A DNA stretch of 63,785 nucleotides from an uncultured Lachnospiraceae bacterium (GCA_946414885.1 CAMKQH010000025.1:1-63785); one strand, 5' to 3'; positions 35,906 to 46,322 are shown, numbered from the stretch's first letter. Notes: generated from the letters alone by a model not told the origin. Made by a program: numbers and translations.

Positions 35906-38900
35906 TTAATCGAGGTTGAACAGCGGCTGGGCCCTGAACTCAAGATACGTCTTATCCATTTCACCACTAGTTACGCGGTTATTATAGGATTCGAACAGTA
36001 TTCTGTACTTAGCACTATTACCTAAATCTGACTTCAAGAATCTTACGTAATACTCACTGCCAACCGTTAAATCGTAAAACTTCTTTGTCATATCCGTGCC
36101 GTCAACGTTCTCAACGCGAGTCTTCGTCGGCGTCATGGGATTATTATTCTTTGCATTAGCCAAGGAGGAATAAATGGCAACTTCCGTAGCCGAAGACTTA
36201 CCATTGGCCTTTGCATAGTGAGCGGTTGTATAAATCGTGCTACAACCATTGTTATCCATTGCCTTAAACTTAACGTAAATATAGTTGCCTTCAATGAAAT
36301 CTGTAGACGCGCCGCTTGTAATAATCTCAGACCTCGTCCAGTCGATGTTTCCGGCATCGTTGTAAACATAGTCTACGGGAAGCGTTACTCCATAGGTTCT
36401 CGGTGAAGTCTTGGTCAAGCTTGCCTCAGAACTGGTAACCTGAACGAAAGGAAGTCCAAATTTCGGTCTGTACGCAGCAACCAGGGTGTTAACAAACAGC
36501 TTCTTTTCCTCTACTGAACCAACGTTACTGTGTCCCACGCCGGAATAGAAGATATTACCTTTACTGAAGATGTAGAAGTTGTTAGCTGCGTCATAAGGCA
36601 CTGCACTGTACATCAAGCAGTTATCCTGCGTTCCGCTGTTACGTGTTTTGTAATCTTCTGCGTTTACTCCAGTTACTACGTTACTTGAGTATGGATCATC
36701 CAAGGTATACCATACCGTCAGATCTTCATCCTCCATATTCAACTGCCACCACTGACCGTGCGTCTTACCAATCTTAAACTGGGTAGATTTTGTTACGCCG
36801 GTACCTGTTACAATAGTAAACGGATACTGTGTAATCTGCCCTTCATTAATTCTGGATACAACTTCCGTCAATGTGTTACCGCCAATGGTAAATGCACCGC
36901 CATTATTGAATTTTGTATTATCGCTTGGACGAATGGCCATGTATTTGTTCTGGACTCTGGCCTTCTTACCATCATTGTCATTGGCTCCGCCACAAGCATA
37001 ACGAAGTAAATTATATAAACTAAATCCGTGCAAGCCATCCTTAGACGTAGTATCGTAGGTGGTATCATATTTAATATTGCTAATGGTAACAAAGTCCTTG
37101 ATGTCATCTGCCAATCCGCTTCGGAAATTAACGTAAGCGTTCGTGTCGCCAGTAAGATTAGAGCTAAGTTTCATGTAGCGGTTCATGCCCATGATTTCAC
37201 GCATCATCGTATTACCAGTATAACCGAATCTTCTCACCTCATGCCAAGTGCTCTCATTATTCTTTAAGTTCTTGCCACTCCACAAGGTATTCCAAGCGCT
37301 CTTATTCTTATCACTCCACTGTGACGTGGTATCATGCGTAAACAGGATACTGCATCCCTTCAGAGCGAAGTAGTACAGATACTCCACGTTACCATATTCG
37401 TTCGACATGTCAGAGAAACCATACGCATCGTCGAATCCAAGAACGATCATGTTGAAATCTTCAAGCTTATAATACTTGTCAACGTCAGCAGCAGCAACGC
37501 TCCTATACTTGTCTTTATTGCCTCCGCTGGTATAGAAGTTTATAGGCTTCTTTTCTACTCTTTCAAGAATGTCTTTCCTAGGATTGGATGTTGCAATGTC
37601 ATCTGAAATATCGATGGCTGCGCCCATATTAAATTTAAACTTTTCTTCTGAGCCTTCCGGCTTAAACAACTGCATGAACTGACGCCAAGTAATTTCAATC
37701 ACTTCTATGTCAAAATCTTGTACTTGGCTATAAAGGTCTTGCCAACTGGTATCTGCGGTAGGTAATGCCACCCGCTTATCCCAAGTTCTGTTTCCAAGGT
37801 GTACCCAGGATTTCGAGGGAAGATCTTCTGTGGAACTGCCGTCCTGAGAGTTATGCGTCGGCATGATCTGAAGCGCGACAATCTTCTTCTTTGCTCTGTC
37901 ACTATTGGCCGGAGCCGTCGGATCTGCTGCTACGGCAGAACATCCCTCCATGGAATATCTCTTGTGCTCATTGCTCTTGTTTACAACTTCAATACGCCAC
38001 TGAACAAAGCCTACCCACTTATCAGGCATGGGAATGCTAAGCGTATTATGCAATCTCGTCAAAGGCAGGTAGCCCGAAGTAATGACTTCATTCTTCTCAT
38101 CATCTGTAGCGTCATAAGTAAAGTTACTGTCTCTGTTTCGGTCGATAAATACGCGATATTTATAATCCGTCGTATTCGGCACGTCCACAACAAAATTCAA
38201 AACAGCATATCCATCGGGTGACGCCAAATAGGAATGCGCCAGATCCGAACTGTTATAAAGAGTGGGACCAGAAACAATTGTCACCTTACCTTTCATGCGG
38301 TTGCTGATGCTTTTGTCAATATGCTGCAACATCTTCTTGGTAAAATAACAATTCTCAAAATATCCTGTTGAAGCATTTAAGCCATAGTACGGATCATTCT
38401 CATGATCTGTCAGAAACTTATTCATTACGGAACTGGGATCTACGTAAGTCTTTACTCCATCACGAAGATTTCCAGGATATAAATTGTCCGCAATAACAAT
38501 GGGATAACCTGCTTCCAAGTAGTCAACAAGCTTAGCCATCTTCTTGTTAGTCAAATCGTTTCCGGCTTGGCGCGTTCTTGTCTTTGCATTAGCGTCACCG
38601 CTTAAGAATCCAGAGGATTCCTTATAATCATTCGCAATGTACAGGATATCGCCGATATGGAAATAAACCCATCCATCCATCGTATTGTCCGCAAAATCCG
38701 TTCTTTCATTACCTGCTGTTGCACCGTTATATGACTCACGAGAGTAATAAGTTGCTTTTACTTCGCTTCCGGTCCAAAGACCGCCAATGTCATCGCCAAT
38801 GTAAATCAGGTCATAGGTACTGTTAAGGTCTTCATTTTTTGCAACAAAGGCCTGCATAACTTCATGCTCAATCTTTGCCACTCTGGTGTCCGTACCCATT

Positions 38901-41233
38901 CGCTTAGGAATCAGCTTATAAACATCTTTGTAACCAAACTGCCACTCATAGGCACGCTCACCCTTAAGTCGATCAACCTCTGGGCAGTTTTGAGTATATG
39001 CCCTCATCTTTACGCTCGGCTCAATATCCAATACCGTAAGATCATTCAGGTAATAGTTCACGAAATGATCTGCATCAATAATATACTTGGTTGCAAGGCT
39101 GGAAGTAGCCTTATTCGCCGTAGGGGAAGCTGACCCGCCGTAAACACTCAAGAATTCGTTAAAATCAACATATCTACTGCCCGAAATTCTAAGGGCGTCA
39201 TTGGAATATACCTTTGTGTAACCATCCACAAGATTGGTTCCTTCAGGAGTTACAAACACATGTCCCTGTACGTAATAACAGTCCTCATCATGTTCAGCTT
39301 CACCGGCATATCCGTCCCAGTAATCCCACTGTTTCCCAACTTCCGTTATGTCTCCAGAGATCTTATCCTCTGCGCAGTAGAAGGTATAACCTGACCAGTA
39401 TTGCCGTGCATTGTTGGTATTTGCCTCTTCTCTCGCGGGATACTTACGCGAATCAACCTTGTACTTAATGACACCATCCGAGTCAACTTCTAATTGCCCC
39501 TTGGGATCTCTGCCATCACCAGATTCATTTATACTTCCGTCAATCATAAATCTCTGTACCAGACCAGGGTTAGCGGAAGTACAAGCCAGCCAAAGCTTAG
39601 CAACGTTAGTTTGGTATCCCATGGTCTTATACCCGCCATCAATCCTAGTTCTCTCGTCTTTATTGTAGCCGAGACGATATCTGTAATACGTAATGTTATC
39701 TTTCGTGTCATTATAAGCAGGATCCGTACAATTTTGGTCAAAGATGACTGCCAAATAATTCTCTGTCTTGGTGACTCTGGTCAAAATTCTGTAAAATACG
39801 TCCAGCGTCAGTTCTCTGCTCTTACCTCTGTAATTATCCTCATCTTTCAGCGCAAGCGTTGCAGAAGGTCCCAGCTTCGGGATGTGATCATAATCATAGG
39901 TTCCTCTAAATCCTTTGATTGGATCAGAGGTTCCATCATTAGCTATACTATTGCCATAACGGAAACGATTCATGTATTCCTTGTTAAAGGCACTCGTTGA
40001 CTGCCAAAGATCGATCAGTCCTGCTTCGTCAGAATCTTTTTCGCCATCTCCGTCTTCATCCTTAAATACCGTCAGATCAGCATTAAAATAAATCAGATCG
40101 GCGATTTCAACCCACCCGGGATTCCTGGAAAGTTCATAAGGAGTAATGGTCTTTACGGTAATAGAATAATTCTTTGCCTGTGCATCCGTAAGACCAAGCG
40201 TATTCTTAGTAAAAAGATCATAACTCTGATATACGTAAAAATCACCCGTCACGTCATAAAAAGGATCGTCAACGCTCGGAACTCTCTCCGTATAGAAACG
40301 GTTCCCGACGTAATTGGGATCCTCATCCACGTCAATCTTTAACGTAGCATAAGCAATCGGATTGTTTAAATTTGCAAGGCTTAAGAACATGCGAGCGGTA
40401 TTCACGCCCTCACTCAAGACCTGATTAATCTCAAAAGTATTCATTGTATGCCAAATCAGCGACGCCTCACTGCGATTTGAGTCATCTGCCTTGACAATAC
40501 TTCTGGTGGTTACGTCATGTCCATCTGCATCGGGAGTTGTCTCAATCTTTAAGATAAACTTAGCTTTAGGGTCACCTTTTTCAACGACCTCATAATATCC
40601 CATAATCCTGGCAGTCGAATCAGCAAGCGCTGTTTTCTTCTTCAACTCCCACTGATCACTCGTAAAACGAAGCGCACTTTCATGAGACGCGATGTCAATA
40701 CCGTCAACCGTAACCGTTTCACCCGTTAGGTTCGTGTTTTGATAGAAGTTAATGTCTCCTTCTTTCTCATCAGGGAAGAAATATACGTTACCAACCGGTA
40801 TCGTGAATTTTCCAAAACCAAAGAAATCCCCATCCGCATCGGTGAGGGTATCAATCAATAATTTATTTCCGCCAAGATCATACATGTTGGCAGGTTCACA
40901 TTCATCCACAAGATATCCAATGGAAGAATAATCCTTCTGGGGAGTTACCTCCACAATAACAAAAGGATTTTCCGTGGAACCCTTTGCCTTGCTGGAATCC
41001 GTAATGATTCCAGTGGACAAGGTATCCTTTACCACCTTTCTCTCACGGGCTACAGTTTTCGCATTCGTATAATTATTATACGTGTACGTCACGTCGCCCT
41101 TGGCGGTATCCGAAACAATTCTCTTAGCTGCCGCCTCAATGCCATCCGAGGGTAACATTGACAAAACCATGCCTAAAGCCAGGGCCGCGGAAAGAAATCT
41201 TTTGTTCATGTTTCTTTTCTGTGTTTTTCTCAT
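35906..41233 (-). CDS. Giant secreted DUF5057-like protein at the end of the pilus locus
   Basis: A 1775-residue protein with a signal peptide (basic N terminus, hydrophobic core 13-27, probable cleavage near 35). The start of the mature part, with FVIVEVTPQKDYSSIGYLVD and CEP, matches what is known of DUF5057 proteins of Lachnospiraceae. An EF-hand-like acidic loop DEDGDGEKDSDE lies at 392-403, and a second acidic loop DRNRDSNFTYDATDDE lies further on, so calcium binding is likely. No C-terminal anchor, sortase motif or membrane segment is seen. It is the last gene of the pilus locus, 28 bp after a minor pilin, so a pilus-tip or adhesin role like that of PilY1 is inferred from position, not from homology. 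GGGAGGAAC precedes the ATG. Confidence 0.82.
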   Translation of the reverse strand: MRKTQKRNMNKRFLSAALALGMVLSMLPSDGIEAAAKRIVSDTAKGDVTYTYNNYTNAKTVARERKVVKDTLSTGIITDSSKAKGSTENPFVIVEVTPQKDYSSIGYLVDECEPANMYDLGGNKLLIDTLTDADGDFFGFGKFTIPVGNVYFFPDEKEGDINFYQNTNLTGETVTVDGIDIASHESALRFTSDQWELKKKTALADSTARIMGYYEVVEKGDPKAKFILKIETTPDADGHDVTTRSIVKADDSNRSEASLIWHTMNTFEINQVLSEGVNTARMFLSLANLNNPIAYATLKIDVDEDPNYVGNRFYTERVPSVDDPFYDVTGDFYVYQSYDLFTKNTLGLTDAQAKNYSITVKTITPYELSRNPGWVEIADLIYFNADLTVFKDEDGDGEKDSDEAGLIDLWQSTSAFNKEYMNRFRYGNSIANDGTSDPIKGFRGTYDYDHIPKLGPSATLALKDEDNYRGKSRELTLDVFYRILTRVTKTENYLAVIFDQNCTDPAYNDTKDNITYYRYRLGYNKDERTRIDGGYKTMGYQTNVAKLWLACTSANPGLVQRFMIDGSINESGDGRDPKGQLEVDSDGVIKYKVDSRKYPAREEANTNNARQYWSGYTFYCAEDKISGDITEVGKQWDYWDGYAGEAEHDEDCYYVQGHVFVTPEGTNLVDGYTKVYSNDALRISGSRYVDFNEFLSVYGGSASPTANKATSSLATKYIIDADHFVNYYLNDLTVLDIEPSVKMRAYTQNCPEVDRLKGERAYEWQFGYKDVYKLIPKRMGTDTRVAKIEHEVMQAFVAKNEDLNSTYDLIYIGDDIGGLWTGSEVKATYYSRESYNGATAGNERTDFADNTMDGWVYFHIGDILYIANDYKESSGFLSGDANAKTRTRQAGNDLTNKKMAKLVDYLEAGYPIVIADNLYPGNLRDGVKTYVDPSSVMNKFLTDHENDPYYGLNASTGYFENCYFTKKMLQHIDKSISNRMKGKVTIVSGPTLYNSSDLAHSYLASPDGYAVLNFVVDVPNTTDYKYRVFIDRNRDSNFTYDATDDEKNEVITSGYLPLTRLHNTLSIPMPDKWVGFVQWRIEVVNKSNEHKRYSMEGCSAVAADPTAPANSDRAKKKIVALQIMPTHNSQDGSSTEDLPSKSWVHLGNRTWDKRVALPTADTSWQDLYSQVQDFDIEVIEITWRQFMQLFKPEGSEEKFKFNMGAAIDISDDIATSNPRKDILERVEKKPINFYTSGGNKDKYRSVAAADVDKYYKLEDFNMIVLGFDDAYGFSDMSNEYGNVEYLYYFALKGCSILFTHDTTSQWSDKNKSAWNTLWSGKNLKNNESTWHEVRRFGYTGNTMMREIMGMNRYMKLSSNLTGDTNAYVNFRSGLADDIKDFVTISNIKYDTTYDTTSKDGLHGFSLYNLLRYACGGANDNDGKKARVQNKYMAIRPSDNTKFNNGGAFTIGGNTLTEVVSRINEGQITQYPFTIVTGTGVTKSTQFKIGKTHGQWWQLNMEDEDLTVWYTLDDPYSSNVVTGVNAEDYKTRNSGTQDNCLMYSAVPYDAANNFYIFSKGNIFYSGVGHSNVGSVEEKKLFVNTLVAAYRPKFGLPFVQVTSSEASLTKTSPRTYGVTLPVDYVYNDAGNIDWTRSEIITSGASTDFIEGNYIYVKFKAMDNNGCSTIYTTAHYAKANGKSSATEVAIYSSLANAKNNNPMTPTKTRVENVDGTDMTKKFYDLTVGSEYYVRFLKSDLGNSAKYRILFESYNNRVTSGEMDKTYLEFRAQPLFNLD

Positions 41234-41261
41234 TTTAAGTTCCTCCCTGAGAGACCAATGA

Positions 41262-41939
41262 TCAAGGTGTAGTGGTAGGTACCGGACTTGCCGTAGGCGA
41301 AGGGGTTACAACGTGAACGGCATTTCGGAAACTAAACACGTCATAAACAATGTAGCTTTGTCCCTGCGTCGTTGCGCCGCCTTCTCTTAAGCTAAGCTTT
41401 ACCTCAATGGAATTTGCATTTTCGGGTTCGACTCCGTTCGGATAAGCAACGTCAAAAAACTCTACGTGTTCGCCAATGCAATTATCCGGATTCGGGCTGG
41501 CCGATGAAGATAAGCACGGGAACGTGGACGGCATTGTTTTGATGTCGTTTCTTAAATCATCCCTCGACGTTGTGTCGTCAACGTCAATGTATAATTTCCC
41601 GTCACGCTCATAAAGAATGATTCTCTCACACGGCACCGTAGTTGTTATAGGCTCCGCGGCTCCGGACGAATACGCATATTTTTCTTGTGGAATCTGGTAA
41701 AGAACAAGCGCTTTTCCGCCATTCATTATTTGCATGTGATTACTCTCTAACACCCAGTTGCTCATCTGTTCCATCAACACCTGAGCTTCCATCTGCAGAT
41801 CTACGCTATACTGCGAAATGCGATAGCTTCGTTCTGCATTATAGAGAAAAACCGTTGCCGCAGCAATTACCATCGTCGCCATAGATATGGCAATTATCAA
41901 TTCGACCAGGGTCAAACCCTTATTATTGAGCTTTTTCAC
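41262..41939 (-). CDS. Minor pilin, PilW-like
   Basis: A 225-residue prepilin. The leader MKKLNNKG is followed by LTLVELIIAISMATMV, giving cleavage after G8 and the conserved Glu at mature position 5 (E13). The body is beta-rich and the last residues are Ser/Thr/Pro-rich (VVTPSPTASPVPTTTP). The start is GTG with GGAGGAGAG upstream. It lies between another minor pilin and the DUF5057-like gene and probably takes part in the pilus-priming or tip complex. Confidence 0.85.
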   Translation of the reverse strand: MKKLNNKGLTLVELIIAISMATMVIAAATVFLYNAERSYRISQYSVDLQMEAQVLMEQMSNWVLESNHMQIMNGGKALVLYQIPQEKYAYSSGAAEPITTTVPCERIILYERDGKLYIDVDDTTSRDDLRNDIKTMPSTFPCLSSSASPNPDNCIGEHVEFFDVAYPNGVEPENANSIEVKLSLREGGATTQGQSYIVYDVFSFRNAVHVVTPSPTASPVPTTTP

Positions 41940-41963
41940 TACGCTCTCCTCCGTTTCAAAAGA

Positions 41964-42488
41964 TTACCGTTTTTCTACAACACATTTTCCAGTCTTAGGA
42001 TTGATTCTAATTTCCACTTCATAGGAACCCTTTATCACAATCTTCCGGATATCCTCCAAAGCATTACCAGCGGAATCTTTTTCCCGAACGCACCCGTCCT
42101 TTTTGTACGAAAGGGCAATTCTATGAGAACCAGTAATCTCCGTCTCGCTTCCTCCTGCGCCAATCACTTTATAAATCTTTATGTTGCCCCCAAGGGAAGT
42201 ACCATTCGTTCCCATGGTTGACGCATTGTACGTTGGTGAAGTGGACGTAATATAATAATATGAATCTCCATCCTTGTAGATATGAAGATAATTGGCCTCC
42301 GATTTGCTCATGGCCGTGATCTGAAGCTTCTTCAGAGCATCGTAGACATAATTTACCATCTTCTCCGTATTGGCGTATTTAATTCTCCCCAACATCGTCA
42401 GTGACAGGGACGCCATAATCGTAACAATGGCCGCAACTATCACCAATTCTATGAGGGTAAAACCTTTTTGATCGTCACGAAATCTCAT
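41964..42488 (-). CDS. Minor pilin, GspH/FimT-like
   Basis: A 174-residue prepilin with leader MRFRDDQKG and mature start FTLIELVIVAAIVTIM, with Glu5 at E14. The rest forms a globular domain of about 140 residues of the GspH/FimT kind. AGGAGG precedes the ATG. It lies 24 bp after the giant minor pilin and 24 bp before the PilW-like gene, so translation is closely linked and the four are likely made together. Confidence 0.85.
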   Translation of the reverse strand: MRFRDDQKGFTLIELVIVAAIVTIMASLSLTMLGRIKYANTEKMVNYVYDALKKLQITAMSKSEANYLHIYKDGDSYYYITSTSPTYNASTMGTNGTSLGGNIKIYKVIGAGGSETEITGSHRIALSYKKDGCVREKDSAGNALEDIRKIVIKGSYEVEIRINPKTGKCVVEKR

Positions 42489-42512
42489 AAAAGCCTCCTA
42501 GGTTTCAAAATC

Positions 42513-44846
42513 TTATTCCACCGTCTTGGTCCAGTTGTCATAACTCATGTATTTGTCAATGGAAGAACCACTCATGACTGACGACGCGGAACTGGAATAA
42601 TCCTTAAATAATTTTGAGAATAACGCATTACTCTTTAACATCGCATCCTGAGAAATCATCTTGGAAATCAAAACTTCGTCCGATTCCACCGTTACGCCGG
42701 AGTGATCTAACTTAATCAAATCACCGCTGATGATCGTTCCTCTAAAATCTTTGTTAACGTGCACGTCACCGCTTGCAATGATCAGGCCTCGGTTATATCC
42801 ATCAGGAATTTGGTAAGGATCGCCGCCTGCGTTGTCAACAATTGCCAAAAGTATGTCCGTAGTCGGATCTGCCTCATTCTCTTTCCAAGGTTTCACGAAC
42901 TTTCCATCAGTAATCTCAGAATCATGATCCACAAAGAATCCTGCCCACTGCGCATCATCAATCAAAACATGGAACATTGTAGTATCGGTCGGTTGAATCC
43001 TCACGTTACCGGCCATGCTTGCATCGTTTTTATCTTCAAGAGTCAGTGCCAAAGATTTATAGCGAATGGCGTGATCCTTTGCGAACTCAAAATATGTTTG
43101 TCCTTTTCCCCAGTAGCCTCCGGGAATCGACCATTTTGCAGTAGCCAATTGTCCGGCTGCGTCTCTGTAAATATAATCTCCGCGCATCACGGTTCTAGCA
43201 GAATTAATCTGCAGGGAATAATGATTTACAGTCTCCGTGGTGCCATCATCCTTCGTTACAACCACTGATCTGGCAGAAGGACTTATGTACTTTTCAGCCT
43301 TCTGCATCATGGAAATCTGTTTGCTAGTGAAGTAGGCGTAATAGAAATCATTTGCTGCCTGCTCACTCTTAAACTTTAGATAATAAACGGTTTTTTCCGT
43401 GGAACCTTCCATGTAATGATACTCCGTAACACCAGTTCCGCTTACGTAAGTATCAATATCCATAACGCCAGAATAATTCTCATATAAATCTGTTATTAAT
43501 ACTGCTACGCCACTAGACTTATCCACGCAATCACTCGGCACGTAATAAGCGATCTGATTGGACTTTACGGAAATCGCTTCACCCATCATGATGTCATTTG
43601 ATCCGGAAGATACGTTTTTATTTCTTCCGATAAAGGATCTGCCGTAAACCATGAAGCTAGTGATGTCATTCACGTCAACCATTGCATTCTTGCCGTTGAT
43701 CATAATGGCGCTGGAAAATGCCGAATTTTCAGGCGGCGTGGACATTGCAACGTCATAATTCTCCTGAAAATTGTATCCATAGTACGCCCCGGAAATCACC
43801 ACCTCAGAATCATTGCCGTCAACACTCAAGTCATCAGCAATATAACTGTCTCCTGAAATGTATAACTTAGCTCCGGCGCTGCCGTCATTTAAGGTTTTAT
43901 AGTTGTTTGCCCAAATTTGGGTGTACGCGCTGTTATCCGGATTTCCGATCTGAGCGTTTCCGCCGGCTGAAACAGCGATGTCACCTCTTGTAACGATTTT
44001 TTTGCCAATAAACTTGCCGCTGTTTCCAAGATCAAATTTGATTCCGTCCTTGCCAGCATATACGTTTCCGTCAACTTTAACGAGCGTCGAATTAACTTCA
44101 ATCTCTCTGTCAGCGATCAGGCTGTATCTCATGAATTCTTTCACGACGTTACTGCCATCCAGATTAACGTCAGGAGTGATAAACACCAAATCCGTCTTGA
44201 TTCTCGTAACGTTGCCAAAATCATCTTTTGCGAAAACGCAAATGTTTCCAAGGGTAAAAGTTCCCTTTTCGTAATCCGCATAATAAAATCCATCCGTACT
44301 TAAATTAGGCAACGTAGCCGAGTACGGCGTATAAGAGAAGCCATATTTAGTCGTATCCTGTAAATCTGTCGGCACAACGTCGTTTACGTCACCGTCAATT
44401 CCGGAAGAATATACCAGGCTCTCCAAAAGACTCACGTCATAATATCCAATTTGATATAGAACCTCTTCAACGTTTTTCTTCTGATTTGGAGTAGGCGTAT
44501 CTACGCCAAAGGTCTCAACCAGTCTGTCCAAATACGCCTTGGAAAAAGCCGTCTTTAATCCGCCGCCGGTCTGAGAAACCGTTTTGTACATGGCCAGCAT
44601 GTCATTAAACGCGCCCTGTAATTGCTTTGCCGTTTTCACGTTGATCTGGTTGGTAAAATATCCCATGAAGTCTTCGGCACTATAGAAATTCTGTTTTCCC
44701 TGGCGTTCAACTTCCTTCATCTGAAGATTGGTAATGGTAAGTTGCATGACAACGGAGCCCATCACGCCAACCACAACAATTGCAATTAACACTGCAATTA
44801 ATGAAGCACCCTTATTATTCATTTTCCCCCATCGGTTCTCTCTCAT
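42513..44846 (-). CDS. Giant minor pilin-like protein lacking Glu5 (PilX/GspK-like position)
   Basis: A 777-residue protein with prepilin features: a short basic leader MRENRWGKMNNKG, then ASLIAVLIAIVVVGVMG. Cleavage after G13 would leave Ala, not Glu, at mature position 5 (A18). Pseudopilins at the tip of type II secretion filaments (GspK) also lack Glu5. The body is several times larger than usual minor pilins. Its centre (about 280-400) has repeated short beta-strand patterns with many Gly, Asn and Asp residues, a possible beta-helix. A tip position is inferred. AAGGAGG precedes the ATG. Confidence 0.8.
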   Translation of the reverse strand: MRENRWGKMNNKGASLIAVLIAIVVVGVMGSVVMQLTITNLQMKEVERQGKQNFYSAEDFMGYFTNQINVKTAKQLQGAFNDMLAMYKTVSQTGGGLKTAFSKAYLDRLVETFGVDTPTPNQKKNVEEVLYQIGYYDVSLLESLVYSSGIDGDVNDVVPTDLQDTTKYGFSYTPYSATLPNLSTDGFYYADYEKGTFTLGNICVFAKDDFGNVTRIKTDLVFITPDVNLDGSNVVKEFMRYSLIADREIEVNSTLVKVDGNVYAGKDGIKFDLGNSGKFIGKKIVTRGDIAVSAGGNAQIGNPDNSAYTQIWANNYKTLNDGSAGAKLYISGDSYIADDLSVDGNDSEVVISGAYYGYNFQENYDVAMSTPPENSAFSSAIMINGKNAMVDVNDITSFMVYGRSFIGRNKNVSSGSNDIMMGEAISVKSNQIAYYVPSDCVDKSSGVAVLITDLYENYSGVMDIDTYVSGTGVTEYHYMEGSTEKTVYYLKFKSEQAANDFYYAYFTSKQISMMQKAEKYISPSARSVVVTKDDGTTETVNHYSLQINSARTVMRGDYIYRDAAGQLATAKWSIPGGYWGKGQTYFEFAKDHAIRYKSLALTLEDKNDASMAGNVRIQPTDTTMFHVLIDDAQWAGFFVDHDSEITDGKFVKPWKENEADPTTDILLAIVDNAGGDPYQIPDGYNRGLIIASGDVHVNKDFRGTIISGDLIKLDHSGVTVESDEVLISKMISQDAMLKSNALFSKLFKDYSSSASSVMSGSSIDKYMSYDNWTKTVE

Positions 44847-44877
44847 GGAAACCTCCTTGCAAACATTAAACGCGTGT

Positions 44878-46284
44878 TTATTCTACTTTTGTTGTCTTTA
44901 GGGAAATCAATGGATCTTTTCCTGCCGTATAAGCGGCCTTGTCTTTGTAAACCTTAACTTCCACGTCAAAGATTCTTACCGGCATGCCGTCTCCACTTAG
45001 CGGGAGCACCGTAAGATCAGTTCTAGGAGTCCCCTTTGTTATAAGCTCTTCCGGTCTTTCCAGGCCACCGTCCACAAGGTTTAAATTGTAGAAATTAATG
45101 TGATCCAAATTACTGTGGATTGTTATGGCTCCAGAAGTCATGTTCATGAGACTGACTCTCAGATTATATTCCGTACCTGGATCCGCTGTCGGTGCAGTAG
45201 TAGGAGTAATAGTTGGATCCGTAGTTGGACTAGTAGTCGGAGCAGTGGTCGGAGCAGGTGCAACGTCATCCTGAACAATAAAGCGAAGGTCAGGGAAATC
45301 GGCCGCCCCCTCAACATCCCAGGTAATCTGAATGTCATCTCCTTCAGGCGTCAGCTTATTGAACATTAAATAAATGCCTTCCAGTCTTTCAACGCTCGTC
45401 TCCACAAGATCAGGCGAAACTCTGGTAAGCTTTCCAGCCGGGTCACCATTGCCAAAGGTATCATCGCAGAAATACACGTAATTTGCATTTACCTTGAAAT
45501 TTGTATCTCCGGTATGCTTTGTTACGGTAACATAAATGATGCGCTTCATCTGCGCTCTGATCTCATCTTCTTCAAGAAGTCTCGCTTCCGGTCCGGGAGT
45601 AATCGTAGGACCTGGATCCGGGGTGATGTAGATAAGCCCTTCCGGATCGGACGACGGTGACGCGGAAGGACCCGTGATCACGGCGCCGGTAGCCGCCAAA
45701 TAATTGTTTAAGTTTGCCGTCTTAAAGAACGTAAGGGCATCTGCTTCTTCTTCTCTCTCCGCCACAACAACGTTTCTTCTGTCGTCAATGCTCAAGATGG
45801 CGGGGCTGCTGACGGAAGCATAGTCCGTAGTGCAGAAGAAACTCGTTTCAATATAATACTTATCCGATCTCTGATCAACGTAACGATAAATTAATTTCTC
45901 AGGAGCCGCATCCGTTCCCGTTGCTCCGGTAGAAACAAAATTGGCTGGAACGATTACATTGGGAGTCTCAGCTGCTCCAGCATACCCTCCAAACATTGTT
46001 GTAAGTTCTGGGGCTAGTCTATATGTTGTGGGACCCAACGTTGCTCCAGGCGAAGGAGAAACAGCGTTAACCTCTTGCACAATTTTTTGCTGTGCCCGGA
46101 TTGTCTCCATGGTTTCCTGTGCAATCAACGTCGCTTTCTGTTTTTCTTCAGTTTGGACAGCATATCTAAGAGAATCCGAGAAATATTTCATCAAGGGCAC
46201 CGAAATCAAGGCTAAGATTGCTATGGAAAGCATAACCTCAACCAAGGTAAAACCCTTATCGTTCATTTTTCGCATTCTGCCCAT
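44878..46284 (-). CDS. Minor pilin, PilV-like, with Thr/Pro-rich linkers
   Basis: A 468-residue prepilin with leader MGRMRKMNDKG and mature start FTLVEVMLSIAILAL (Glu5 at E16). Two low-complexity stretches rich in Thr, Pro, Ser and Asp split the body: one around residue 215-245 (PDPGPTITPGPE) and one around 345-375 (PTTAPTTSPTTDPTITP). These look like flexible, possibly glycosylated, linkers between globular parts. The ATG at 46284 has GGAGGAAACGG upstream; an earlier TTG is rejected. It is the first gene after the hairpin region at 46323-46388. Confidence 0.82.
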   Translation of the reverse strand: MGRMRKMNDKGFTLVEVMLSIAILALISVPLMKYFSDSLRYAVQTEEKQKATLIAQETMETIRAQQKIVQEVNAVSPSPGATLGPTTYRLAPELTTMFGGYAGAAETPNVIVPANFVSTGATGTDAAPEKLIYRYVDQRSDKYYIETSFFCTTDYASVSSPAILSIDDRRNVVVAEREEEADALTFFKTANLNNYLAATGAVITGPSASPSSDPEGLIYITPDPGPTITPGPEARLLEEDEIRAQMKRIIYVTVTKHTGDTNFKVNANYVYFCDDTFGNGDPAGKLTRVSPDLVETSVERLEGIYLMFNKLTPEGDDIQITWDVEGAADFPDLRFIVQDDVAPAPTTAPTTSPTTDPTITPTTAPTADPGTEYNLRVSLMNMTSGAITIHSNLDHINFYNLNLVDGGLERPEELITKGTPRTDLTVLPLSGDGMPVRIFDVEVKVYKDKAAYTAGKDPLISLKTTKVE

Positions 46285-46322
46285 ATCCGTTTCCTCCAAA
46301 GAACTAATATCACATTCTAGTC

